Source of the DNA: Pleurostoma richardsiae
Taxonomy: Eukaryota; Ascomycota; Sordariomycetes; Calosphaeriales; Pleurostomataceae
Length of the DNA: 64,000 bases
Reading direction: 5' to 3'
Assembly: GCA_030052745.1 (NCBI GenBank)
Contig: JANBVO010000010.1
Coordinates: forward strand, 248,001 to 312,000
The translations under genes and the position numbers were made by a program. The notes beneath the pieces were generated by a model that worked only from the letters and a program-made list of their open reading frames with translations, was not told the DNA's origin and searched no databases. The first letter of the stretch is position 1. The number at the start of each line of letters is the position of its first letter. This document shows positions 23,365 through 33,172 of the stretch, in pieces.

Positions 23365-25727
23365 TCAAAGCCTGGACTGCTTCCGGTCCTCGCTGGTCGA
23401 GTGCGCGACTTCCAGGCCCTGTGTGCGCACACCCAGGTCCCCTTCTCCCAGCTCCCAGCCATTTCCACGATACTTTGCAGGCCAGATTCCGTTCTTTCCC
23501 GGCGCCAAGATACCATTTGGATCTAGAGTATCCTTCACCCTCTCGAAAAACCGCATCATCGCGCTGTTGTTCCAGTTGTAGGTTGCCGCGACCTGGTCCG
23601 CGAACAGATGGTGCGTTCGGTACTCTCCAAACCCTTCCGCTGCAGCATCTTTGATCATCCCTCGCATGCATCTATATGCATTCGCCTTAGAGACTGGGTC
23701 TCCTCTGTCGTAAACCATGTTGATGATGAAATACATCTCCCGCAAACCGACGCAGCATGCCGGGAAGGTCTCGAGGCTGCATTCCTCACCCCACTTCTGC
23801 GTAATCTGGACATGTGCGTTTTAGTGCCGAGGATTGATATTCAGTAGGATAAAGCACCAACCTTAAGCAACTTCATGGCGTCCTCACCTCGTGGCGCAGA
23901 TACGGGGCTGAAGAAAACGTGAGAACCGTTGTTCTGAAAATGTACAGGTTACTATTACCAGTCATCATCCAACGATCGGCTGGAGAAGATTCCTACCTGC
24001 CAGTTAAGCCATCTCAGCTCTTCAAAGTCCGGTTCTCCAGATGCAATTCTCTCCCTAGAAAAGAAGTAATGATCCTTCGGGAGTGATTCACGGGGTATCC
24101 ACCGCGCACCTGGGACGGATTCGAAGGCCTCCCTGATGATCTTTAACTTGGACGTCCGAAGCTCCTTCGGCCTTTGGGGTCAAGGTCAGTATGTAAGGGC
24201 TAGTATGCAGGTTGACTTGGAGGACAGCTTACCCGTAGCAAGATCCGTAATAGATCCATGAGCAGTCCCCGCATGGCAGAGTTGCGGCGATTTCACGAAG
24301 CCTCTTGATGGGTACTTGGCCCTTTCCTTGGTACCAATGCGATCTGGGCTTTCCCAGAAGACCAAGCTCGAAAGAAACGTGCTTGAGCTGAGCCACATTT
24401 TCAAGAATGTTGCGAATCCTGAGAGGCCGGACAACCTCAATCTGATCTGAATTAGTGAATTTCCAGTAATCTTCTCTGGCACCAGTATATTAAACCGGCA
24501 TACAATCTGTTCAAGGTCTTTTTCTTCTTTGAAAGTGCACATCTAAGTAATGGAACGTCAGACGACTGCAAACTGTCCAGGAGCCTAATGTCGCTTACGA
24601 AGCCTTCAGAGCCACCTGGGTTCGGCATTAACGTCATGCCGATTTTGGTGACAATGCCGAAGTTGGATTGTGTGAAGACGCCACTGGATCCAGTCAGTAT
24701 CTTCCTCGTGATAGACTGGTTATGAAGTGTACTTGCTCAGCGTAAGGCCCGAATCCATAGGGGAAAATCTGCCAGGTGTTGTTTCCTGGCAGAGCTCCCA
24801 TTCCAGTCCGAATGACCTCGCCCGTCGGCAGCACAACCTCCATGCCTGAATGGGCTCCGAAATGGTCGCCGTAAGGGGTGTAACCTACACCACGGTCGAC
24901 GGTATTTCCCAGCACAGAGCCGCCACCTAGATCGGGGACGTCAATGCACAAATGCTTGTAACCCCTTGTTTGGATCTCTTCGTAAAGAGCATAGAAGCTA
25001 ACCCCAGGCTCGAGGAGGCATGTGCATGTATCCGGATTGATATCGATAACCTTCGTCATGCGTTTGCCGAGATCGACAATAACAGATCCCCTGACCCGGG
25101 CAGCGGCACCGCCGTATCCCACTGGAATATGTCAGCCTGAAGTCCGTTTCTAAAAGATTAGGAGAAGCCTGAGCGCTTACAATTCCGTCCCATCGAGATA
25201 GGATAGATAGGCATCTCAAACCTATTAGCCCACTTCACGATGAGCACGACTTCTTCGGTCGAGCGCGGGTACAAAACAGCAGACGAAACCAGCTCCTCTT
25301 GGCCGATAAGATGAAATGCATCGTGAGTATTCGGATCTTTCATAAAGTCAGTTCTAATCCATGCTGGCTGCTTCTTCGGGTGATCGACACACGTTCCAAG
25401 TACCTAAGGTCATTAATCAATATAACAGCCACGGTAGGATATGGGACATTTCGGGGAGCCTGACCATCCATCCACCAGAGGGTCGGTATTCAGTTCCACA
25501 TTGTCGGTACCTATCATTGAACCAATCTCATCAATTGCCGTGTTGAAGCGAGCCCGCGGATATCCCTTGGGGATGACCGGCAACTCAATATCGGATGAAC
25601 GGGGCACGATGTCGGTGGTTAAGAGCTCCTCGGTCTGGCGCTTCACCGCTGTGGCTTTGGCGAGGAGACGCTCAGGTATCCCAGAGTGTTTTTCCGCCAA
25701 GGTTGGTGGCGGGCGGAATGACGACAT
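23365..25727 (-). CDS. vaoA: vanillyl-alcohol oxidase-type covalent flavoprotein
   Basis: Homologue of Penicillium vanillyl-alcohol oxidase, which oxidises 4-alkylphenols, vanillyl alcohol, eugenol and related 4-hydroxybenzylic compounds and releases H2O2. Many short exons match along the length: GYGGAAARVRGSV (site of the active-site Tyr), DVPDLGGGSVLGNTVDRGVG with the catalytic Asp, YTPYGDHFGAHSGMEVVLP, FPYGFGPYAD/GVFTQSNFGIV, NNGSHVFFSP with the histidine that in VAO binds FAD covalently, VGLREMYFIINMVY, FGEYRTH and TYNWNNSA. The C-terminus is SRL, a classical PTS1 peroxisomal signal, fitting the known peroxisomal VAO. One intron (24684-24736) appears to use a GC..AG donor (GCAAGT). An upstream in-frame ATG at 25799 would add 24 hydrophobic residues; I prefer 25727. 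It is divergent from the isopropylmalate-dehydrogenase-like gene. Confidence 0.9.
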
Positions 25728-26387
25728 GCTGGGCAGCAGGGCACACGCGTGAAGAAACGCCAGGGATGATTGGCACACGAAAAGGACTTTGCGACGCAAA
25801 GGGGTTGACAGACAATCTCAACCCGCCAGCCTACTTGTAGGCGAGGATCCGGTTCCGCTTCACCGCTAGCTGCTGGGGGACTCGTAGAATTTCTAGAGCA
25901 GTATCCCGTGATGTCGCCCTCAAACAGCCCCCACCCGCCCGACTATGTCCAATGTGCTATGTCCTCACAGGTGTGGATTTCGTCGAGATCCGATGGGGCG
26001 CTGGTTCTCGTTTTTCCCTGTTTCGGAACTCTCGACCCCACGAAAATCGCACGACGTACGGAGTAGTCAAATGTTAACCCAGACTCCTGACACGAGTGGG
26101 TATGTATCTCCTGGAGGCGCACCTGACCCCCGGATGTGCCCATGAAGCAAGTGGGGAATGCAATAGGGATCAGTTTGTCAAGATTATCTCCGACTTCGGT
26201 GAGTGCTCCTGTACTAGGATGAGTGAAGTGACCTGAATCATTGGCTATTCCAACTGCGACGGTGGACATGGGCCTACATTGTACTTCAAGTCCCGTAGAA
26301 CCATGTAAGCCATACCAAACAGTATTGTATCCCTACGAGTTGACCAGCGTGCTCTGAGCCTTCATCTTCAGCACAGTATAGAGTCGA
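25728..26387. promoter_or_regulatory. divergent promoter between oxidase and IPMDH-like genes
   Basis: A 660-bp spacer from which the oxidase (leftward) and the IPMDH paralogue (rightward) are both transcribed, suggesting co-regulation. A short inverted repeat, CCTACTTGTAGG, lies at about 25831; whether it binds a regulator is unknown. Confidence 0.45.
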
Positions 26388-27770
26388 ATGATGGACGCCA
26401 TTTGCAAAATCGTCGTCTTCCCCGGCGACAATTGTGGCCCTGAAGTAATAGATGAGGCAATCAAGGTTTGGTTCCCGTACCGACGGTTATGCATGCACAA
26501 TATTTCTCGCGTACTAACCTGCCCTACATTTGAAAGGTCCTCCGAGTCTTTGAAAGTCAGGAACAGCCCATTCGATTTGAGTTCAACAAGCAGCTCCTAG
26601 GCGGTGTAAGCACCACCTTGTCTTCGCCTCTCGTCTCTGCTTCTCGTCTCTTAACTCACCGTCGGTAGTGTTCGATAGACACAATAGGGATGCCATTAAC
26701 GTCCGAGGCCCTCGAAGCTGCCAAGAATGCCGATGCAGTCCTGTTGGGTGCAATTGGGGGCCCCGTGAGTGCATATCCTGGCTGTCTGGATAACTGCGCT
26801 CATCCCTTGTGACAGAAATGGGGGACAGGCCTCGTTCGCCCCGAGCAAGGCTTGTTAGGGCTGAGAAAAGGCATGAATGCGTTTGGCAATCTCCGTCCCT
26901 GCAGCTTTGCTGCTCACTCTCTTATCAATCTGTCGCCGCTCCGAGCGGACGTGGCCCGAGGCACGGACTTCGTCATCGTTCGAGAGCTTGTCGGCGGCAT
27001 GTACTTCGGCCAGAACCGCAAGGAGCCTGATAGCCAATTGGCATCAGCACAAGATGTGGATCACTACGAGGGGAAGGAAATTATTCGTGTTGCGCGCCTC
27101 GCGGGCTATCTCGCCAAGCAGCACAACCCACCCCTGCCCGTCTGGAGTCTTGACAAGGCAAACGTGCTCGCTGCGACGGGAAGACTCTGGAGGCTGGTAG
27201 TGTCCAAAGTCTTCGAAGAAGAGTTTCCCGATGTCCCGCTGGGCCATCATCTGATCGATTCCGCTGCGATGCTGATGATCAGGAAACCAACCGCTCTCAA
27301 CGGTATTGTTCTGACTAGCAATCTTTTTGGAGACATCATTTCGGACGAGGCAAGTGTCATCCCAGGCAGCATCGGACTATTGCCGAGTGCTAGCCTGTGT
27401 GACATTCCTGAACCTGGAAAGAGGGTAAAGGGCATTTTTGAGCCTATTCACGGTCAGTAAAAACAGCAGACTCGATGCTGCTAGAGAGACTGACCATATC
27501 ATCTTAGGTTCAGCACCTGACATAGCTGGAGAGGGAGTTGTCAACCCTGCGGGGACAATACTCTCTGCAGCAATGATGCTGCGATATTCATTCTGCAAGG
27601 AGGAAGAAGCTCGTGGCATAGAGGAGGCCGTTGAGCGAGCCATTGATAGTGGTGTGCAAACCCGGGATATTGGTGGTACGGCAGGAACCAAAGACTTTGG
27701 CAATGCAGTAGTGAGACATCTGAAAGAGATCTTGGCACATAAGCAGGAATTTAACGAATACAACCACTGA
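26388..27770 (+). CDS. 3-isopropylmalate dehydrogenase paralogue (beta-decarboxylating dehydrogenase)
   Basis: Member of the IPMDH/tartrate/isocitrate dehydrogenase family, which oxidises and decarboxylates a 2-hydroxy-3-carboxy acid using NAD and Mg2+. Five exons join in frame: [55 protein letters not shown]; a long exon; and a last one beginning [16 protein letters not shown]. Substrate-binding residues of fungal Leu2 are kept: [13 protein letters not shown] and NLRP (the arginines and the isopropyl-contacting leucines), [11 protein letters not shown] (Arg, Tyr), SLDKANVL (Lys) and GDIISDEAS (metal aspartates). Small changes from typical Leu2 include GRLWR for SRLWR and TSNLFGD for TENLFGD. 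Length is about 365 residues. A biosynthetic Leu2 would not be expected inside a catabolic cluster; IPMDH paralogues are known in the homotyrosine path of echinocandin clusters. It is likely to act on an isopropylmalate-like intermediate here. Confidence 0.88.
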
Positions 27771-27911
27771 GGCTATGCACTATGTCTGTTTACGTTGCAT
27801 CTGAACTTTCAGAATTATATGCTCTGTTGCTATATAGACACTGAGGATTTGTAGAACAAGGTACCTTTTCACTGTGCCCCTACCTCGATCTATCCTGTGC
27901 TGGATCCTGTG

Positions 27912-29073
27912 CTAGATATGTGCTCGAGGGACAATTCGTCTCTGGCCTTCCTCAACGTCTTTACTCAGTTTCTCTCCCATCCATAGGGGTTGCGTCTTCT
28001 CAAGTCCTTCTTCAAAGTCGATGATCTCGTGCCCAGCAATGAAGAAGGATTTTCCATTGATCTCTGGGCGTACAATTGGGAGCAGCAAAGCTTTTGCGAC
28101 CCCAATCGGTTCGTTTGCGGGAAGGTCGCCCCAGACCCGAAGGAATTCCGGTTTGAGCATCGGTGTCTCTGAAGAAAAATAACATCAGCTCATATCAGGC
28201 ACTGCTAGGGTCCACAAATGATGTTTACTTGTTAACCAAGGCGCAACCATATTGACAGTGACATGATTGTTTTGCGGCGTCTGCGTGCGTAGTGAACGCA
28301 TCAAACCCATGACTCCGGCCTTCGAAACGCCGTATACATGCAGCGGCGGCGTATCGAGGAAGCTGAACCGCAAACAAAGGTGTGAGTATCTTCAGTGTAC
28401 GGATATTACTGCTTGGGTAAGACTTACCATGCCGCAGACCCGGTTAGCACAAGCTGGAAATGCTTTCCCGACTGTTTTCCAAAATAGTGCATGGCCAGCT
28501 TCGTCGTGTAAAGCTGCCCGAGCAAATTGACGCTGAGTGTTTGCAAGTTTGGCGCCTGGAGGCGACCCGTGGCTGGGTCGAGCGTGTCCTCGAGATATAC
28601 ACCAACTTCATTTATCGCCGCGTTTGCGAGGACAGCATCCAACGACTGAAACATTGCCCAGCCAGCCGCGAAGAGGTCTACAAGGTCGTCCCACGAAGAC
28701 ACATCGGTTCTCCTAAATATCACGCGTCTAGAAGTGTCAGCTAGGTGCATCAATCTGCTTTCAATCCAGGATGTCTATGCACTAACTCTTTGAGCTCCTC
28801 TGCTAGCTGTTGACCCTCCTTTTCCAGCCAGTCGCCAAGAATCAAGTTGGCCCCGTTTTCTGAACATAGTCAGCAGTCGATATTTCGGTTTCGTATTCTC
28901 TGATAGCACAACGGATCTTGTCGGAATCATGATCAAATCGCAGTCTTGCTGGTGGACTCACTGTGCGCGAGATACGCTGTCTGCCTGCCAATACCTGTCG
29001 CGCACCCAGTCAAAAGTATGGTCTTTCCCCATAAGGACGCAAAGTCGGAGTCGTCAATATGGTATGTCGTCAT
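27912..29073 (-). CDS. SDR of the cluster subfamily, copy 2
   Basis: Short-chain dehydrogenase, five exons, converging with the IPMDH-like gene. It starts MTTYHIDDSDFASLWGKT, then the cofactor loop TGCATGIG, ENGANLILGDWLEKEG, IFRRTDVSSWDDLVDLFAAG, the LANAAINEVG motif, LVLTGSAA, SFLDTPPLHVYGVSKAG (catalytic Tyr/Lys) and NMVAPWLT. The final exon reads LKPEFLRVWGDLPANEPIGV and GKSFFIAGHEIIDFEEGLE. Exon layout and C-terminal motifs match copy 1 (18.5-19.6 kb) and copy 3 (33.2-34.5 kb); copy 1 is the nearer relative by eye. The stop is TAG at 27912-27914. Likely NAD(P)-dependent alcohol or aldehyde-level chemistry in the aromatic pathway; the precise substrate cannot be deduced. Confidence 0.87.
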
Positions 29074-29490
29074 TGCGCTTAGCTGGGCGGACAAGGTATC
29101 CCCGTCAAGTATTTTCGCGGGTTGGGTGTATCTGCGATTGCTTTCTCAAGGAGTAGAGACTCATCTACTTGGTGAGATGGGACGTTGAGCTTCCCGTAGA
29201 ATGTACATGTAGAGATAGAATCCTGTGGGGTTAAGTGATCAACCTGCTCCACGTTCAAGGCCAATCTCAATTTGCTGCCCAAAAAGGGTAACTCACCGCC
29301 CCTCACGGCCAAGTTGATCAGCAAGTTGTCATGGGCAACTGTCAATTTCTTTTCTTTTAAACCAGCACCAAGAGAGCAATTGTCTTTGAAGTCTACCGTG
29401 GGTTAAAATAAGTAGCTTTAGGCGCGATTGTTGGAAATATGCTCCTGTATGACTTCAGAACGAATCTATAGTATGCGACGTTGGTTCTAA

Positions 29491-30450
29491 TTATAGAGTA
29501 CTCTCGAAAGCAAGAACGTCCTTCATATGCGCCACAATTGATTCCGCAGTTTTGGAAGACAGTCGGCGCAAAGGTGACCGACCGTGACCTCCATAGCCGT
29601 AAACTTGCTGCAAGACTGCCTTGGTAGCACCTATGCCTGCGCCGGTATGAGGCCAGTCTCCTTCGGACAGTAGAGACTGCGCCTTCATGGCCTCGTCAAA
29701 TCTGCCCTGTCTGAAGAGTTCATACACCCTAACACACGTCTTTGGAAGCACATTTGCACCACCGGCTACAACACCGGACGCGCCAGCCACGAGCCCCTGC
29801 AATGCGAAGTCTGCGAGCCCTGCAACGGCCCAGTACGACTTCCCAGGCTGACTTGGTGTCTTTGTGTCCATAGACCGAGCGACACGGGCAAGCTTTCCGG
29901 TGTCGCCACATGTGAACTTAGTCCCGATGATGTTAGGGTGAGCCTTGCTGATTCGGATCAACAGGTCCGAGTCCATTTCAATGCCCGCCGTCACGGCGGG
30001 GAAGCTGTACAGGACAACAGGAAGAGGCGAACCCTCAGCTACCTCCATGAAGAAATCATATATGGCGTCGGGAGTCATTGCCGCCCTGAAGTAACAAGGA
30101 GGCAGCACGAGGACATGTGATCCGCCTGCCTCCTTCGCCTGCTGACACAATGCAATGGTTTCTTTCACAGACGGCGCCGACGCTCCGACCACGACGGGCA
30201 GGTGACTGTATCCTGATTCTGATAGTGCTTCCACTGTGGCCTTCACTACTGCCCTCCTTTCTTCTGTGTTCAGATGGGGAGCTTCGCCGTTGGAGCCGAG
30301 TGAGATGATGCCCGCTAGACCAGAATTTGCTAGACGAATGATGTGCCTCTTTTGGGTTTCGAGATCGAGTTCATCTGTATCCGGACGGAAAAAGGTCATA
30401 CTTGCAGCATACACCCCTGGGCGCAGATCCCTCCCAGAAATTCCGTCCAT
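29491..30450 (-). CDS. GaaC/DHDPS-family class I aldolase
   Basis: TIM-barrel Schiff-base lyase of the dihydrodipicolinate synthase / N-acetylneuraminate lyase family, intronless, about 319 residues from MDGISGRDLRPG. An in-frame extension reaches 30516, but family members begin close to the chosen start. It follows the pattern of fungal 2-keto-3-deoxy-L-galactonate aldolase (GaaC): GVYAASMTFF, SLGSNGEAPHLNTEER, VVVGASAPSVKETI, the active-site Tyr in VVLYSFPAVTAGIEMDSDLL, the Schiff-base Lys in IIGTKFTCGDTGKL, GVVAGGANVLPK and a C-terminal YGYGG. GaaC splits a keto-deoxy acid into pyruvate plus an aldehyde. Here it sits next to, and divergent from, the ring-opening dioxygenase gene, so it may cleave the open-chain acid made by that enzyme. 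A sugar-acid role cannot be excluded. Confidence 0.88.
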   Translation of the reverse strand: MDGISGRDLRPGVYAASMTFFRPDTDELDLETQKRHIIRLANSGLAGIISLGSNGEAPHLNTEERRAVVKATVEALSESGYSHLPVVVGASAPSVKETIALCQQAKEAGGSHVLVLPPCYFRAAMTPDAIYDFFMEVAEGSPLPVVLYSFPAVTAGIEMDSDLLIRISKAHPNIIGTKFTCGDTGKLARVARSMDTKTPSQPGKSYWAVAGLADFALQGLVAGASGVVAGGANVLPKTCVRVYELFRQGRFDEAMKAQSLLSEGDWPHTGAGIGATKAVLQQVYGYGGHGRSPLRRLSSKTAESIVAHMKDVLAFESTL

Positions 30451-31192
30451 ATTTAAAGTGCTGTTGACTCTGTACAAACGGCGACCTAGTCTTGAGGTTT
30501 GTTGAGAGGCAGCCAACCCTTGCCAGACGAGTAAGTGCCGTTCGAATATGGTGCTAATTCTTCAAAAGCCGTCATAAAGGTGAAGGCCATGGAAATGAAC
30601 CCTGAACTATTAATGAGTTTTGACTACTAAAAGTAGAGACCACCGGTTCCAGCATCAAGTGCAAGGATACCTAAGGTAGCCATCACATGAAAACTGAAGC
30701 AGTGGCATTGGTCATGAACGGCGGCTCCCAATCAGGTAATTCCCAACTTGGGACGTCAGCAACACCCAAACGCCAAGTTAGAAAGTAAGCAAATCCTCTT
30801 TGCAAGAAGGATGACCAGGCAGACCCATCACTAATTAGGAATCTGTGCCAGGCAATTCTTGTGGCGTCTGGGATTGCCCAATTTGTCGAAATTGCCTCCA
30901 CATCTGGTCCGAAGCGTCTGGGCAAGTTGGTGCAGGTATCTCTCCGCAATAGGAAGAAGTATCGTACCATCTTTGTGGGGATATGAACTGCCCACTCACT
31001 CGGCGAACGCCACACTCCTCGACGTGTCCTAGCACCGAGCACCTGGGCATGGCATAAAAATGTCTGGTGTTAGCGTTGTTAGTCTGGATGACGGATAAAG
31101 TTCGATATCATGTCAAGCTCTCTCGTCTGCCAATCCTTCTCTAAAAACAACCAGGAGATCAATCACGGCTGCATATCAAGAGCTTGCCTAAT
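30451..31192. promoter_or_regulatory. divergent promoter between aldolase and dioxygenase genes
   Basis: A 740-bp spacer that drives the aldolase leftward and the dioxygenase rightward. It also contains an open stretch on the minus strand (30683-31042, 119 codons) with no ATG at its start and no recognised domain, discussed among the findings. Confidence 0.45.
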
Positions 31193-32711
31193 ATGCCTAC
31201 CAGCTTGACTGATCCGATGGAATACCAGAAGGTATTCCATTGGGCCGAAACCCAGAAGGACGGCACTATCCCGTCCTTTGCGACGCGGAAGAATGACCCG
31301 TATCAGTATCTGCCAGGCTACAACAATAGCTTCGAGTCAGAGGCTATCCCAGGCACAATCCCTCGTGGCCAGAACAGCCCGCGAAAGGTTCGCTATGGCC
31401 TCTACGCTGAGCAACTCACCGCGTCGGCCTTTGTTGCTCCACGGCACTTGAACAAAAAGGCCTGGCTGTACCGCTCTCGCCCTGCGGTCGCTCACCGGGG
31501 ATTCGTAAGTCTCCTGAAAGAAGCAATGTTTCGTAATGATCTTCGCCCTGACTACTTGACAGATAGACCTACCCGACAATGAGGATACAGAGAGCAATTT
31601 CTTGCCCTTGAATAAGCGTGTCCATTTGTCTCCCACTCAGCTGGCGTGGAAGCCGCTTGACATCCCCTCAAACAACACCAAAATCGACTTCGTCGATGGA
31701 CTCAAGACAATTGCCGGCTCCGGCGACCCAACCCTCCGGGAGGGGCTTGCCGTACATGTTTACCTCTGTAACACAAGCATGAACAAGCGCGCTTTCGTCA
31801 ATTCTGACGGAGATTTCCTCGTCGTACCCCAGCAAGGCGCTCTTGACATCCAGACTGAGTTTGGCCACCTCTACGTGCAGCCTGGAGAGATATTCGTCAT
31901 CCAGCGCGGCCAGAGGTTCAAAGTCAAGGTCGAGGGGCCAAGTCGTGGGTACATTCTGGAAATCTGGGGGGCTAATTTCGAATTGCCGGAACTTGGTCCT
32001 CTTGGTGCCAACGGCCTCGCCAATGCTCGGGACTTCTTACACCCTGTTGCGGCGTATGAGGTGACATCCAACGACCCGTGGGACATTGTTTATAAGTTGG
32101 GCGGCAAGTTCTTCCAGTCCTATCAGGAGCATTGTCCGTTCGACGTCATCGCTTGGCACGGCAACTATGTTCCCTACAAGTATGACCTCACCAAGTTTGT
32201 CAATGTTGGATCCATCTCCGTTGATCACATTGATCCGTCTATCTTCTGTGTGCTCACTGCGAGATCCCGCGACCCCGTTGCACCCCTAGCCGACTTCCTC
32301 ATCTTCTCGCCTCGCTGGGACGTCGCCTCTCATACATACAGACCACCGTACTACCATCGCAACGTAGCTTCTGAATTCATGGGCCTGATCTACGGTGAAT
32401 ATGGTGGCCGCTCCGACGAGTTCCAGCCGGGGAGCATGTCGTACGAATGCGGCATGGTGCCTCACGGTGTGGCATGGGAGGAGTTTGAGGCAGCATCGGA
32501 AAAGCCTCAACCAGTGACTCAGATTTCAACGGGTTCGATTGCTCTCATGTTCGAAAGCAGCAGGCCTTTCACCATCACTGATTACGCGTGGAAGAGCGAG
32601 AAGAAGCACGAGCATGAGCCGAAGATGTGGGACAATCTCATCGATCATTTCTCTTCTCAGAAGGCTGAGATCCTGAAACATGAATCCACGAATGGGCACA
32701 GTGGACATTAA
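31193..32711 (+). CDS. hmgA: homogentisate 1,2-dioxygenase homologue
   Basis: Cupin-fold, Fe(II)-dependent ring-opening dioxygenase. In the tyrosine/phenylacetate path it turns homogentisate into maleylacetoacetate. Two exons split after HRGF, with the second starting IDLPDNEDTESNF. Family features: YLPGYNNSFESEAIPGTIP near the N-terminus, the cupin region LVVPQQGALDIQTEFG, and the iron ligands YYHRNVASEFMGL (His, Glu) and MVPHGVAW (His). Length is about 485 residues, somewhat longer than the roughly 445-residue A. nidulans enzyme; the extra is at both ends. The usual partners (maleylacetoacetate isomerase, fumarylacetoacetase, 4-HPP dioxygenase) are not in this window, so this may be a paralogue with a different hydroquinone-type substrate. 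Confidence 0.9.
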
Positions 32712-33172
32712 TGTGAGAATAACATCTCTCGGGACGCATGTAGTCGTTTCCTTAGGTTATTGTCTATTCTGAGGCTCATTTCCGCTAGGTCGAGATCTAT
32801 CGATTCTACCGAGTTTGTTATGAATCTGTTTAGGGCCTGGAATGTAACTCGCAAGGCCTGGCTTGAAAATTCGTGGAGGTTGAAACATTTTTTGGAGTAT
32901 GATGCTCCAAGATAATTCATGATTTGTGCAAGGTCGGCTTTGACACGGACCGTAAGCTCTCTACAATTACATAATATACGTGGCCACTGAGCGAGATTCT
33001 TCAAACATTAGCGAATATTCAATGTATCTTTGCACGTCAAAGGGATCAACTGAGAGAAAGCTGACACATGGTGAAGTTGTGATAGACACTCTAATGACAG
33101 AAGCTCTCTGGTCTCGCTAGGCCCATAGAAACTGACTGTATACTGAGTTATCCTATTTGCACCCCTCATTTA
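32712..33172. other. spacer between convergent genes
   Basis: About 460 bp between the dioxygenase and SDR copy 3. A 98-codon open frame on the minus strand (32708-33004) has no recognisable domain and overlaps the dioxygenase 3' end; I do not call it a gene. Confidence 0.4.
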
